Below, one piece after another: positions 20,533-32,178 of a stretch of 64,000 nucleotides of DNA. Positions within the stretch are counted from its first letter, which is position 1. Every line of letters begins with the position of its first letter. The DNA is taken from NCBI GenBank assembly GCA_902651635.1, contig CACRSC010000044.1, positions 104,556 through 168,555 of the forward strand, written 5' to 3'. The notes under the pieces were generated by a model that saw nothing but the letters and a program-made list of their open reading frames with translations, had not been told where the DNA came from and ran no database searches. The DNA is from Mastigamoeba balamuthi. Taxonomy: Eukaryota; Evosea; Mastigamoebida; Mastigamoebidae. The translations under genes were made by a program, and so were the position numbers.

Positions 20533-22567
20533 TCACAAAGTGGCGACCGTCGAAGCCAGCAGAATGGTTGCGAGACCGCAGGCCGGCGGGCTCGCACTGA
20601 TGTCAGCGGACATATCCTCAGCGGCACTGGCGCTGTCGCTGCCGACGTACGACGCGTAGCACGACCGCGTGAAGGCGTCGCTGGCGGGAGGCCTCTTCCG
20701 AGCCTGAGCCCCAACGCAGGGCTGCCGCGGAGCGAACACGGCGTCGCTGATGGGAATGCGCTGCTCGAACACGTGGACTCTGCAGACGACGGGCACCGTC
20801 AAGCCGATGGCGCCGAAGAAGAACGACCCGTTGAACGACACCAGCGTGTCGGTGCCGGCGGCGTACACCAGGTCGTAGGGCGACTCGATGCCCAGCGTCG
20901 TCCCCGTGGCGTGCAGCACGTCCACCCTCCTGCCCTCCACGACCGTGTTGCGCGTGATGCCCACCACGTCCAGCGTCGAGAAGTTCACTGGGCCGAACCA
21001 GAACGTCCTGCCACCCCGCCAGCCCCTCAGAGCCGAGCAAGGCAGCAGAGGGGCGGAGCCTGCGCACGGACCTGGGCGCCAGCGGGGTGACGCGGCAGGA
21101 GTACTGGTCGGTGGAGTTGAAGGTGCGGGCGAGGTCGTCGCGCCAGATAGTTGAGTAGTTGTAGGGCTTGAGGTACCTGTAGACGGTGCTCTGCAGGCTG
21201 CTCAGCGCCCAGAGGGCTGTGCGCCACGCGAAGGCGTCGTGGTCCTTCCACAGCTCGTCCCTCACGAACACCATGCCGTTGAGGCTCGTCTCGGCCACCA
21301 CGTGGGCCGCACACGGCAGCTCCGGCGGCCGCACTGGCTTCCTGACCCCCTGGCTCGAGCTTGAGCTCGACGACTGACATCCTCTGGACGACGATTCGCC
21401 AGTGCTCGGCAATGTTATGTTGGGACAGTCGTGGTTGCAGGAACTGGACGAGGACGGAGCAGACGAGGACGCGGGTAGGCAGTGCGAGGAGGCCCTGACG
21501 CAGGTCTCGATGCCAGGGCACCACCTGCACGCCCCGGAAGTGTTGCTGCACTCGCTGATGGACGTCCTGTTGCCGCACTCTGGGCACCTGCCGTCCGTGC
21601 ACCCGATGCTGCCGTCGCACCAGCTGCACCTGCCGCCCGGGCACTGCTCCCGCGATCCGAACGACGAGCACTCCACTGCCTCGCGCATGCAGCCGTTGCG
21701 TTGAATGAGTCATGGGGGATGCGCGGGGGATCTGAGCACTAACGTGGACATGGGGCTGTGTGGGCCTGCACGCACGTCGAGACAGCGGGGCACCAACGGC
21801 AGTACGAGCTGAGCACGGCCTCGCAGGGCCCCTGCGCCTTGTGGTCCGAGCAGAGGGGCTCCGGGGGGTAGCGAGGCGCCCCAGGCTGGACCTCTGGGAC
21901 CGGCGGCACGTCGCTGCCCGTCAGCCACGTGACTGCCGACAGCACGAGCCTCGCCCAGGGGAACACGGGCACCGCGACGACGACCTGCACGGGCACGTTG
22001 GTCCCCGCGACGTAGTACATGGTGTACGTGGCGTTGCCCAGCCCTCTGTCCTCCGAGCTCACGTACGTGTCGCACGGGCGGTTGCTGCACGGCCCCTCTG
22101 TCGAAGTCGCGTTCTGTGCCCGAGCGTCAGAGCCAGAGCCCCGTTGCCGTCGATTGCACGACGCTGGGCGCCGGGCGGACCTTGGACCACGCGAGACCCG
22201 GGCGGAAGGTGACCTCGAGGGGCCAGGAGAAGTTGGGGGTGGCCCAGGGGCCGTGGAGGGTGCGCTGCCAGCCCCACGAGACCGAGCGGCTGCGGTCCAT
22301 CCACGTCGTCGTGGCGATCGTCTCGCTCAGCACCGGCACGAAGATGCCCACGGCGGGCACCCAGAGGTCCTCGGCGGTCCTCCACCTGGTCTGCCACGCC
22401 TCGCGGCGGACGACGTGCAGCTGACCGAAGGGCATGGTGCCCCAGAGGCGCAGGTACCACTGCTCCGGAGGCCTCGGCAGCTCCGTCTGCCCCTCAGCAC
22501 CAGTGGTATGGCACAGGGCCACGAGCAACACGAGGAATCCGAGAGCGCACGGAAGGCGCGGGGCCAT
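20533..22567 (-). CDS. Surface protein family, copy F (full-length type)
   Basis: Same order as copy A: signal peptide (LGFLVLLVALCHTTGAEG), LPRPPEQWYLRL, REAWQTRW, WMDRSRSVSWGW; intron (about 22178-22117); CDTYVSSEDRG, TYTMYYVAGTNVPV and TWLTGSDVPP; PSI-like Cys units (YCRWC, CSWCDGSIGC, CRWC); a Ser-rich linker; then the C-terminal domain (VFVRDELWKDHDAFAWR, SSLQSTVYRYLKPYNYS, FWFGPVNFSTLDVVGITRN, DLVYAAGTDTLVSFNGSF) and a hydrophobic tail (ATILLASTVATL). A frame change near 21690-21745 coincides with the position of the second intron in copies A and G and is probably a short intron; otherwise it is a lesion. It is very similar to copy G over the last exon. Confidence 0.75.
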
Positions 22568-23540
22568 TGCGGGGAATGCGGGGTGGCTGCTGCTGCCGGT
22601 GTGTGTGGGATGTCTGTTTGGTCGCTGATTTTCTTGGGAATCTGCGGGGAAGACGCCTCCCACACCAAATTAAGGGAGATCTCCCACGCATTCCAAACTG
22701 CCCGCATCGCGGGACAGCGTCATCTTCAGAGGTCTCAGCTGTTAGATGATGACACTATCGTCGGGCTGAAGGTTTGATAATGACTGATCTGATGTATGTC
22801 GGCAAATATCTTACGTGGATTCCTGCGAAAACAAGATACTCACCTCGGCACCTGCTGCTTCTGTGCTGTAATCAGACATGTGAGGAAGTTCGGTGTTCCT
22901 ACGTATCACCCTGTTCGAGTCTTCACATGACAGTTGTCTCACATTAACACACGTCACCATGGAATTTCGACATTTATGGAATGGGCTCTCCAGCTGCGCG
23001 TTTTATGCGGCCCTCCCCTGTGGCCCTCTTAAGGGTCACCTTTGCCGGCGCTGCCAAGGTAGTCCGGCCCCCAGATATGCTGTGACCCCGTCCATCGAAT
23101 TCCTGTGCTGACGACAGGCTCTTTCTCTCTTCTCTCTCATAGCCCAAGGAGCTAAATCCCGATAGCGAGGGTGAGCTTCCTGTTTGGAGGCAAACCCGGG
23201 GCCTGGGGCCAGCACCTGGTGGAGGTTCTCCCCCCCAAGCATCCCATGGAGGACAGCCTCCATCTCCTGCATGCGGCGCGACCGCGTGCTTAACCTGCCC
23301 ATTTTTCTCCTCGCTCTTCTTTGAGCTGTACCACGCACGCGTCGAGCTGCGTGATAGTGATAGTGACACTCTCGAGTTCCATCGACAGTTCTTCTTTTGC
23401 CAGCATTTCCGTACTTGTAGAAGGGAACACGAAGATCAACAAGTTGAAGACGGGAGGGGCCGCCGCCGGGCCCTTCGTCGCCCTCGACATCCTAGCATCC
23501 TCTGAGCGCTGGTTCGTGGGCGACCTGAGCTCGCGCTTGT
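22568..23540. other. Intergenic, unassigned
   Basis: Holds the upstream region of copy F. A minus-strand stretch near 23290-23400 could encode a short helical segment (ELSMELESVTITITQLD), but there is no supporting context. No repeat or RNA seen. Confidence 0.4.
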
Positions 23541-24112
23541 GCGCCGGGGAGTGCGAGGGTACCCGCTGAGTACCCCGACCGGGGGTTGGGCCCTGGGGTT
23601 GCACACAGCTGCTGTCCAGGTTGGGGCAGAAGGTCTGGCGCGACGACGGCGCTACAAGAGCAATCAGCAAAGCGGCGGGGAGTGAATCTCGGAGGCGACG
23701 TGAAAAGGCGCACTATGCTTGGCAACACCAGAGACTAAGCGGCGGAGCTGCAAGGGGTGGGGGGCACACGGTGCTCAACAGGATTGACCGGGATTTTTGC
23801 ACGCGCTCCAAGATTCTTGGCCCGCACGTGACAAGTGACGTGACGCCGATTTTTCCCTCGCCCACGCCGAAATCCGTACACACACAAACCATCACAAGCT
23901 ATCCCGCGGTCCCCTGCCGGCATCTCCGAAGCGCGCCTGCCACAACACCATAAGCGTGCAGGCGCACAAGACCCGGAGCGCGAAAGCAAACAACAGACAC
24001 ACACAAAAAAGAAAAATGAGGCCCCCGCGTGTGGAGGAGGCCCTGGACGGCACGCCCCCCACCCCACGACCCTCGCGCGCCCTCCCCTCTCTTCCCACCC
24101 CCCCCCCGCGAT
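23541..24112 (+). repeat. Left arm of a long inverted repeat
   Basis: About 570 bp, reverse-complementary to 25586-26187 with few mismatches and some indels. It starts GCGCCGGGGAGTGCGAGGGT and runs to a poly-C/CCGCGA stretch. The two arms bracket the ORF at 24251-25585. No ORF in the arms looks like a real gene. Confidence 0.85.
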
Positions 24113-24250
24113 CCTGCGCCCCTCTCCCGCTCTGATCTCTTCTTCTACCGCAACCGCGCGCGTCGCCTACGGGAGTCTCTTGCTTTTTTTGCTTTCGTCG
24201 CGCAGAGTCTGAGTCTGGTACGCGTCTGACCGCCGGCCCCCACCGCGCAG

Positions 24251-25585
24251 CTGTGCAGGCGCTGCGCGCGGCGGTCCCGAGAGAGGGGGAGACCGCTGGC
24301 GCGCTGGAGGCTCTGCGGGCGCGGGCGCTGCCCAGGGGAGAGCGGCACTACGTGATCGACGCCGGGGGGCCCCGGGCGATCACCGAGGCGCTGCGGCAGG
24401 TGCGGCTCAGCGAGCGCGTTTTCGAGGCCGCGCTGTCGGCCGTCGTGGCCGTGTCCGCGCCCGCCGCCTCGGCCGCCTCGAGGCGGGAGCTCAAGGAGCT
24501 GGCGATCGAGGTGCTCGACGCCTCGGACAACGGCATACCGGTTCGCCGCGAGCTTCCCTCGATGCGGATGATGTGCCTCTTGTGCGACGCCGTCACGCAC
24601 CTGCTGCTGGAAGCAGAGGTCCGCCTGAGCATCGCCGACGAGATGCGTAGTAACGTGCCTCGGGGCGTTCATCGGCGGCCTCACGTCGGAGGAGGAGCTC
24701 GAGCTGCTGGACAGCTCCTGCCAGACCCTGTGCGCGATCCTCGGCCGCAGCCCCCCACCGGAGACAGTGCAGCTGTTCGTGCGGCTGTGGGGCCCCCGCT
24801 TTGTCGCAGGGGCGTTGCGTGTGGGCATGGCGGGAGACGGCATCGCGGCTTGCGCGGGGAGCGCGTGCCGGGTTCTCGAGTGTTTGAGCAGGAGCGAGGG
24901 CGTCGACGCGATAGCGCTGCCCGCGGCGGAGAGACGGCCGATCGCCCGCTGGGTGCTGGCGCTGGCCTCCAGGATCGTCCAGGCGGCAGAGGCAGCGGAG
25001 CTGCAGCAACGCCGGCTCGGCGGGCACCTCGTGGCCACGCTGCGGTCCGCCGTTACAACCGTCAGCAACCTCGTCGTCCGCGGCGGCGCCGGCGAGAAGC
25101 GCGTCGCCCTGGCCCGCGGCCACTTCGCGCTGGCCGTCTCGCAGTGCGCCGGCCGCCTGGACGGGCCCACGGCGCAGGTGGCGTGCAGGGCGCTGGTGGA
25201 AGCCGCCTCACGCCCCGGCCTCGGATTTGGCTCCCGCCAGAGGGCGCGCGGCGTCGAGGCGGCAGCGACGATCCTGCGCCACCACAACGCCGACCGCGAC
25301 ACGGTCGCCGAGGCCCTCGCGGCGCTGAGGGCCCTCGCCGTCGCGCACAGCGACGGCGGGGACAGCGAGCTCAGCGATGGGGCTGACAGGCGCGGGCCTG
25401 CGGGCGGCGGCGACACCGAGCTCGGCCAAATGCTATGCGCACCCGAGCTCAGCGGGCTGGTATCGACAGCGGCCGCCATGCACCGGGGCTTGCCCCACGT
25501 GGCGAGCCTCGCAGGCGACCTCGTGGCCCGCATCTGGTGCGAGCGCTGCGCCCCTGTGACCACGGCCGCGCAGCTGGTGCCCTGT
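24251..25585 (+). CDS. Helical-repeat (ARM/HEAT-like) protein, apparently 5'-truncated
   Basis: Reading opens just after a splice-acceptor-like CCGCGCAG at 24242-24249, so an upstream exon may be missing or replaced by the inverted-repeat arm. The protein is alpha-helical with repeated hydrophobic helices (RVFEAALSAVVAVSAPAASA, RMMCLLCDAVTHLLL, RRPIARWVLALASRIVQAAE, TVAEALAALRALAVAHS), as in ARM/HEAT solenoids. One frame change at about 24650 (from IADEM to CLGAFIGGLTSEEELELLD) is either a 1-nt lesion or a sequencing error. Coding sense runs to the start of the right arm, where it may end or enter an intron. A related fragment (ASRPGLGFGARQKARG) recurs at 26463-26620, matching ASRPGLGFGSRQRARG here. 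Exact family not identified. Confidence 0.5.
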
Positions 25586-26187
25586 GCCGCGGGGGATGGG
25601 GAAGAGAGGCTAGGGGAGGGCGCGCGGGAGTGCGGGAGCAATGGAGCGCGAGGGTCGTGGGGTGGGGGGCGTGCCGTCCAGGGGCTCCTCCACACGCGGG
25701 GGCCTCATTTTCCTTTTTTTTGTGTGTTTGTGTGCTGTTTGCTTTCGCGCTCCGGGTCTCGTGCGCCTGCGCGCTTCTGGTGTTGTGGCAGGCGCGCTTC
25801 GGAGATGCCGGCAGGGGACCGCGGGATGACTTGCGATGGTTTGTGTGTGTACGGATTTCGGTGTGGGCGAGGGGAAAATCGGCGTCACGTCACTTGTCAC
25901 GTGCGGGCCAAGAATCTTGGAGCGCGTGCAAAAATCCCTGTCAATCCTGTTGAGCACCGTGTGCCCCCCACCCCTTGCAGCGCCACCGCTCAGTCTCCTG
26001 TTTTGCCAAGCATCGTGCGCCTTTTCACGTCGCCTCCGAGATTCACTCCCCGACGCTTTGCTGATTGCTCTTGGAGCGCCGTCGTCGCGCCAGACCTTCC
26101 GTCCCAACCTGGACAGCAGCTGTGTGCAACCCCAGGGCCCAACCCCCGGCCCGGGTACTCAGCGGGGACCCTCGCACTCCCCGGCGC
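25586..26187 (-). repeat. Right arm of the long inverted repeat
   Basis: Reverse complement of 23541-24112. Outer end at 26187 (TCCCCGGCGC read on the plus strand at 26178-26187). It is slightly longer than the left arm through small insertions near 25610-25660. Confidence 0.85.
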
Positions 26188-26429
26188 TCATCGTCGCTTG
26201 AACATTCACCGTAACAGCTGGCCACTAAACCCGCGGGCGCATCCCACAGGCTTGGGTGTCGGGGTCTGCGCGACTGGCGCTGCAGCCGACTGCCATTTTG
26301 CCCTTGTGTGCTAGCTACTCGAAGCCCTTCGTTGCAGGGATGTTGGGATGCCGGCTTGGATGGACAATGGCCGGGATTGGATTTTTGGCACTGGCGCACG
26401 GTCGCTTTGTGCGGGCGGCCGCTCCGTGC

Positions 26430-26625
26430 CATGTGCCTCGACGCCTCCGCGGCGCGCCTGGAATGCAGGCCCTGGCCATTGCCGCCTCCCGCCCGGGGCT
26501 GGGCTTCGGCGCGCGGCAGAAGGCGCGGGGCGCACGCACGGCTGCGCCGGTCCTCCGCCTGTTCCCCTCGGACCGCGCCACCACCGACGCCCTCCAGGCT
26601 CTCGCTGCCCTCGTCCCCACGTGGG
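26430..26625 (+). pseudogene. Fragment related to the helical-repeat ORF
   Basis: Encodes ASRPGLGFGARQKARG and ATTDALQALAALV, parallel to ASRPGLGFGSRQRARG and TVAEALAALRALA in the ORF at 24251-25585. It is cut off at about 26625, where sequence matching the inverse of 6300-6345 starts. Either a second gene remnant or a further exon of the same gene beyond the right repeat arm. Confidence 0.5.
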
Positions 26626-27320
26626 ATGACCACCCTGAAACGAGCAACGGGACTTGGCAGATCTCACTCCCCGCAGCTGTGCAGGCCATGACTCTTCGCC
26701 TCCGCCTGGTTGACCGGCATCGCGTAGTCCGCCTTCGACGTATCGTAAGTTATCATCGGGAACAGAGGCCCTCCGTCCAGCTCACGAGACTGGGTGACTG
26801 CCACAGCCCCAGGATTGTTGGTACCGGAGCCTCTCCTCAGCCTCCGAGGGCTGCGTAAATGAGACCACAGTGCCTTCTCCGCGGGCAGAAACACTGAATC
26901 CACTCCTTCGGCCAACCTGGTACCTTGGCGGGCGGTCCCCCGGACGGTGACCACTAGCTGGACTTGCCCAGTCGTCAGCTTGCAGTAGATGCCTGAATGT
27001 CCCGGTGTGTCCGTTGCAACAGGTTCCGTGCCACTCCAAGTCGAGGAGGTGGTAGTCGAGGGTGGATGTTGGTTCGAGGCAAATCATCTGTCCGGGTTTA
27101 TCCCGACAGTGGCGCCACTCTCAGGCAGATTATGACAACCGTGTCTCTGAGGACACCGAGTGCTGAGTACTGGTGCTCTTCCCGATCCAGAATGGCGTGG
27201 TTTGCTGGAGGGCCAAAATTTGGCAAAGAGGGACTCGTGTGAAACAGAAACTCAACACTTAACACCCTGCATGGCTCTGTCTTTGGTTTCGACATAAAGG
27301 AAATGGAGCTCGCAGCGTGG
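26626..27320. other. Unassigned stretch with an inverted copy of the 6.3-kb relic
   Basis: 26625-26730 is the reverse complement of about 6240-6345. The rest, to the 3' end of surface copy G, has broken frames on both strands and no recognisable domain. Confidence 0.4.
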
Positions 27321-29565
27321 TCAGATCCACGCGAGGGCAGCCACAGAGAGCATCCCGATACCACAGGACAGTGGGTTCGCAGCGCTGGCAGTGGGCACAA
27401 TGGTTGCGCTGGTGCTGCCGCTGCTGATGTGTGGCACGTAACACATCTTGGAGAACTCGGCGCTGGCAGGTGGCCTCGCAGCGACTGCCTGTGCCCCGGT
27501 GCAGGACTGTGGCGGGGTGAACATGGCGTCGCTGATGGGGAGGCGCTGCTCGAACACGTGGACTCTGCAGACTACGGGCACCGTCAAGCCGATGGCGCCG
27601 AAGAAGAACGACCCGTTGAACGACACCAGCGTGTCGGTGCCGGCAGCGTACACCAGGTCGTAGGGCGACTCGATGCCCAGCGTCGTCCCCGTGGCGTGCA
27701 GCACGTCCACCCTCCTGCCCTCCACGACCGTGTTGCGCGTGATGCCCACCACGTCCAGCGTCGAGAAGTTCACTGGGCCGAACCAGAACGTCCTGCCACC
27801 CCGCCAGCCATCCCTCTCAGAGATGGGCAGGGCTGAGGGGCGAGAAAGCGAACCTGGGCGTCAGCGGGGTGACTTGGCACGTGGAGGCGTCGGTGGAGTT
27901 GAAGGTCGAGGAGAGGTCGTCGCGCCAGATGGCGGAGTAGTTGTAGGGCTTGAGGTACCTGTAGACGGTGCTCTGCAGGCTGCTCAGCGCCCAGAAGGCT
28001 GTGCGCCACGCGAAGGCGTCGTGGTCCTTCCACAGCTCGTCCCTCACGAACACCATGCCGTTGAGGTTCGTCTCGGCCACCACGTGGACCGCGCACGGCA
28101 GCTCCGGCGGCCGCACTGGCTCCCTGACCCTCCGGCTCGAGCTTGCGGCCGGTCCTGTGCCACTGGAGCTCGAGGATTCCATACCCGCTTGGCTGGGCGC
28201 AGACTCCTCTGTTTCGTTGCTCGACGAGGAGAGGGAGCCGCTGGACAGCTCGCTGCGCTCACTGGAAGAGGAGGGGGAGCACTTGGAGGAGGCCCTGACG
28301 CAGGTCTCGAGGCCAGGGCACCACCTGCACGCCCCGGACGTGTTGCTGCACTCGCTGCTGGACGTCCTGTTGCTGCACTCGGGACAGACAGCTGTCGTGC
28401 ACCCGATGCTGCCGTCGCACCAGCTGCACCTGCCGCCCGGGCACTCCTCCCGCGCCCTGTACTCCCAGCAGGCAACTGTGGCGAGCAGACGTGCAGCGCG
28501 CACTGCGTCAGCCCCACGAGGACACGGAAGCGCAGGCGAGCGTACGCGGGCAGCCGACTGTGTCGGTTTGCACACACACCGAGGCAGCGGGGCACCAACG
28601 GCAGTACGAGCTGAGCACGGCCTCGCACGCCTGCTGCGCACTGTACTCGGTGCAGACGGGCTCCGGGACGTAGCCCGGAGCGCCGGCGTCGAGCGTCGGG
28701 AGCGGGGGCACGTCGCTGCCGGTGAGCCACACGTCCACGTCGAACACCAGCGACTTGGGGAGCTGCGGAGACAGCCAAAGCAAGAAGGACACCTTCACGG
28801 GCCTGTTGGTCCCCGCGAGGTAGTGCATCGTGTACGTGGTATTCTGAAGCTCCCTGTCGGGCGAGCTCATGTACTTATCGCACATCCCTGACGCCCCGCA
28901 TGGCACCGCCTTGCTCTGCGTGAGGCCCCGGTGCATGTCAGTCTTTCGCCATTCTGGCGGCTCAATAGCGACTGAGGCGCAGAGAGAGGGCGAGCGAGGC
29001 AGACAGACGGACACCAAGCAAACGAGAAGCCGAGCCTGGCAGGGATTCCACGATAGGACTTGCGGGGAGGGCGCCACAGTCGGGAGACAGGCAGACGGAC
29101 GTACAGACTCAAGGAGAGAACTGTCGCTGTGGATACACATACAGAACGAGAGAGAGAGAGAGAGAGAGAGAAGAGAGTGGTGCGCGGTGGGGGCTCGGAG
29201 CGGACCTTGGACCAGATGAGGCCTCTGCGGAAAACGACCTCGAGGGGCCACGAGAAGGAGGTGTTGGACCACTTGGTCTCGTGGGTGCTCTGGTCCCGCT
29301 GCCAGCCCACCGCCAGCGACCTGCTCCTGTCCATCCACGTTGTCGTCCGCACCCGGGGAACGATGGTGCTTATGGCGGGCACGCTCAGGGCCTCGGCGCT
29401 GCGCCACCGTGTCTGCCAGGCCTCGCGCGTGATGTTGGGGTACTTGGGGGACCAGACGCCCTGCGCGTGCATGTACCACTGCTCCGGGGGCTCCGGCAGC
29501 TGCGCGCTGGCCGCCAGCGCCAGGGCCCCCAGCCACGCGAGGGCCCACTCGAGTGTCGCCGGCAT
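27321..29565 (-). CDS. Surface protein family, copy G (full-length type)
   Basis: Signal peptide (ALAWLGALALAASAQ), LPEPPEQWYMHA, REAWQTRW and TTWMDRSRS. The first intron is long here (about 28885-29204) and contains a (GA)n run at about 29148-29171. Then CDKYMSSPDREL, TYTMHYLAGTNRPV and VWLTGSDVPP; YCRWC; a second intron with donor GTACGCTCGC and acceptor CTCGCCACAG (near 28530-28460); CSWCDGSIGC, SGACRWCPGL; an acidic Ser-rich linker; the C-terminal domain VFVRDELWKDHDAFAWR, YSAIWRDDLSSTFN; a third intron near 27800-27860; and the last exon nearly identical to copy F up to CRVHVFEQ, then diverging through SDAMFTPPQSC to the hydrophobic end GIGMLSVAALAWI. Confidence 0.8.
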
Positions 29566-30058
29566 TGGTGCTTGGGGTGCGGTGGTGTTGCTCTGCTTGC
29601 TGTGGTGTGGTTGCCTCGCTCTGTGGCCGTTGGGGCGTTGGGGGTCTGTGGGGTCCGAGTCCCTTGCGGAAAAAGTGACTTTGTGCTGCGGTGGTGTGCC
29701 GCACGACACTGTGCCCAAAACAGAGCGCCTGATCACCCGCTCTCAGATTCCGCTACCTCCGACAACCCACCGGCCCTCGAGCCGCACAAACACGACAATT
29801 CCGGCAATCCGCCCTTCGGATCTTCGTACGATTTGTGCTGACGTGTCCAGATATTGCTTTTGGGTATGCTGGGTGCAATTGGGTCTTCTGGGCGACATGC
29901 GAGGTACGCAACCCTACCAGCAGACAGACGCGGAGAATCGTGACGGCGGGTTAAGAAGATTTTTGATTCCGGTTCTGACGGATTGGCCATTTTGCTGTTC
30001 CCCTTTTTTCATCGCCCGTCTTGCTTGCGCAAAACCCGCAAAGACCCGACCCCCCGAA
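29566..30058. other. Divergent promoter region
   Basis: Lies between the starts of surface copy G (-) and the amidohydrolase gene (+). No clear motif beyond AT-richer patches. Confidence 0.4.
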
Positions 30059-32178
30059 ATGCCCACCACCACCACGGGCTATTACGAAGTGATCGGCGGC
30101 CGCCAGGAGAAGCAGCGGCGCCGCTGCCGCGCGGCCGTGGCTGCCGTCGTCGCCGTCGCCGCCGTCGTAGTCACCTGCGCCGTCGTCGCCACCGCCGTGG
30201 CGCTGAGGTCACGGAGCGGCGACCGCAGCGCCCGGGCCACCGTCGTCGTCCTCAACGCCCTCGGCGACGCCGGGGCCCTCGCGGCCGTGGGCTCGAGGCT
30301 CGTCGTGGGCTCCGAGGGCCACGCCCTCGACCGCTCGGGGTCCCGCACGCTCATCGTCGACGCTCGGGGCGTGAGAGACAGCCCCTCCCCCACACCCGCA
30401 ACGCTTCTCCCCAGCGCGTTCTCAACGTTTTCTGCGTTGCGTCTGCTGGTGGTGGCCGTTGGCCGTATCAGCGGCTGGTGCTGCCGGGGTTCGTGGACTC
30501 GCACACGCACCCGCTGCTGGCAGCCACGCTCGAGTCCGGGGAGGTGGCCGACCTGTCTGGCGCTAGCAGCGCAGGTGACGTCTGCCCTTGTCTTCGGGCC
30601 GTTGGCCGCTGATTCGCTCGTTGCTGCCGCCGCCCGTAGAGGAGATCGTCGGCAGGCTGGCAGCGTTCGCACGCACGAGGAGGCCCGGGGAGCCCGTCGT
30701 AGGGCTGGGGGCCATGTACGTCTCGGGGCTGACTCGGCAGCGCCTCGACAGCGTGGCGCCTGTGGTCGTAGTCATCACGTACGACCTGCACACAGCGTGG
30801 GCCAGCACGCAGGCCCTCAACCTCACGGGGCTCCTGCATCGCACGTCCCTCTCTCGCAGACCCTCACCCCACTCCCCTCCTCCTCATTCCTCGGGCTTAC
30901 CCACATGGGGGCAGCTCCTGCTGGTATGGACGAGTGGGTACCGAGGGACGCCAACGGTACAGCAACGGGGATGCTCGTCGAGATGCGAGGGTACGGCCCG
31001 GTGGTCGGCATTATGGGTGCGCCGGGCGCAGCCATCGCGCACCGCCTGGCCCCGGCCCACAACGACTCGTGGGCTCCCGCCATCGCGGGAGAGGCCAGGG
31101 CCAGGCTGCTCACGTGGCTGAGGGCGTCGCTGCACCGCCTGGCGCAGCGCGGAGTGACGGGGATCGACGTGATGGACGGGGACGACGAGCACCTGTCGCT
31201 GTACACGGAACTCGAGGGCAGGGGCGAGCTGCCCGTCCGCGTGCGCATGTACCAGACTGTGGCCCCGTGGGACGGCTTCCTGCGGCCCCTGAGGCGCCTC
31301 GAGGGCCTCGCCCGGGCCGTGGGGTACAAGTTCTACATCGACGGGGTGTTCGAGACGGCGACGGCGTTGACTCTCGACGACTACCCGGGCAGGCCGGGGT
31401 ACAAAGGAAAGGCCCTGTGGGACCCCGCGGACTACCGCAGGGCCCTCCTCGAGGCCGACGCGATGGGCGTGCAGGTGTCGTCGCACTGCATCGGGGACGC
31501 CGCGGTGCGCTGGGCCCTGGACGCGTACGAGGAGGTGTTCAGGGCAAACGTGAGGCCAGAGGGGGCTGAGCCCCGCAGGTGGAGCATCGAGCACATCGAG
31601 CTCGGCCATCCCGACGACGTGCCGAGGTTCGCTAAGCTTGAAGTCATCGCCAAGATGCAGCCACTGCACGCCGAGTACACCAGCGCATGGTGGGCACTGT
31701 GCTCGCTCGACCGCATTCACTGATGGCCCTCCCCTCCCCATCACCCAAGGCTCGCCAACGTTCCTCGCTCCCGCCTCAACGACACGTGGGCCTGGGAGAC
31801 GATGCGCCGGGGCGGTGCCACGCTAGTGTGGGGGAGCGACTGGCCTGTGGTGACACCGGACGTCGTCGAGGCCATCAACTACCTCACGACGGACAGAGAG
31901 CGCCCTCTTCCCGAGTCGCCGGACCAGAGACAGGTCCGATCTCGTCCTCGCGTGCGCGCCCGCATTCACAATGCCAAGCACAGACAGTCGAGCAGGCGCT
32001 GTGGGGCTACACAGCGGGTTCGGCCTTCCTGGAGAATGCAGAGCACCACCGGGGCAGCCTGAGAGACGGCTACGACGCCGACTTCGTGATGATGTCGGAG
32101 CCGTCCATCAGCAAAAAGTCCGTCCCGCTGCTCACAGTGTGCAACGGAGTAGTCACGTACTGCGCGCCGTCCCTCTGA
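30059..32178 (+). CDS. Membrane-anchored YtcJ-type amidohydrolase
   Basis: Metal-dependent hydrolase of the amidohydrolase-3/YtcJ group, which hydrolyses N-acyl or cyclic amide bonds; substrate unknown. The N-terminus has a basic head and one helix (AVAAVVAVAAVVVTCAVVAT), a signal anchor that places the enzyme in the secretory or surface membrane. Motifs in order: LPGFVDSHTHP (HxH metal site), ITYDLHTAWAST, GTATGMLVE, TGIDVMDGDDEHL, YKFYIDGVFETAT, SSHCIGDAAVRWALDAYEE, RRWSIEHIELGHPDDVPRF, AKMQPLHAEYTS, TLVWGSDWPVVTP, ending GYDADFVMMSEPSI and VPLLTVCNGVVTY. About five introns: about 30371-30468, 30574-30636, one between about 30838 and 30914, one ending before about 31785, and about 31933-31986. 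All catalytic motifs are present, so it is probably active. Confidence 0.85.

Noticed and set aside
24145-25695. A 516-codon minus-strand frame opposite the helical-repeat ORF
   Set aside because: Low-complexity Arg/Ala/Ser/Pro translation typical of antisense shadows in GC-rich DNA; the plus strand has regular hydrophobic helices.
29148-29171. (GA)n run as a possible promoter element
   Set aside because: It lies within the long first intron of surface copy G and looks like an ordinary microsatellite.
29060-31723. An 887-codon open frame spanning the 5' region of surface copy G and the amidohydrolase
   Set aside because: It is a chance in-frame read-through. The first third is antisense to copy G and the remainder crosses introns of the amidohydrolase, whose own start at 30059 opens with a signal anchor.
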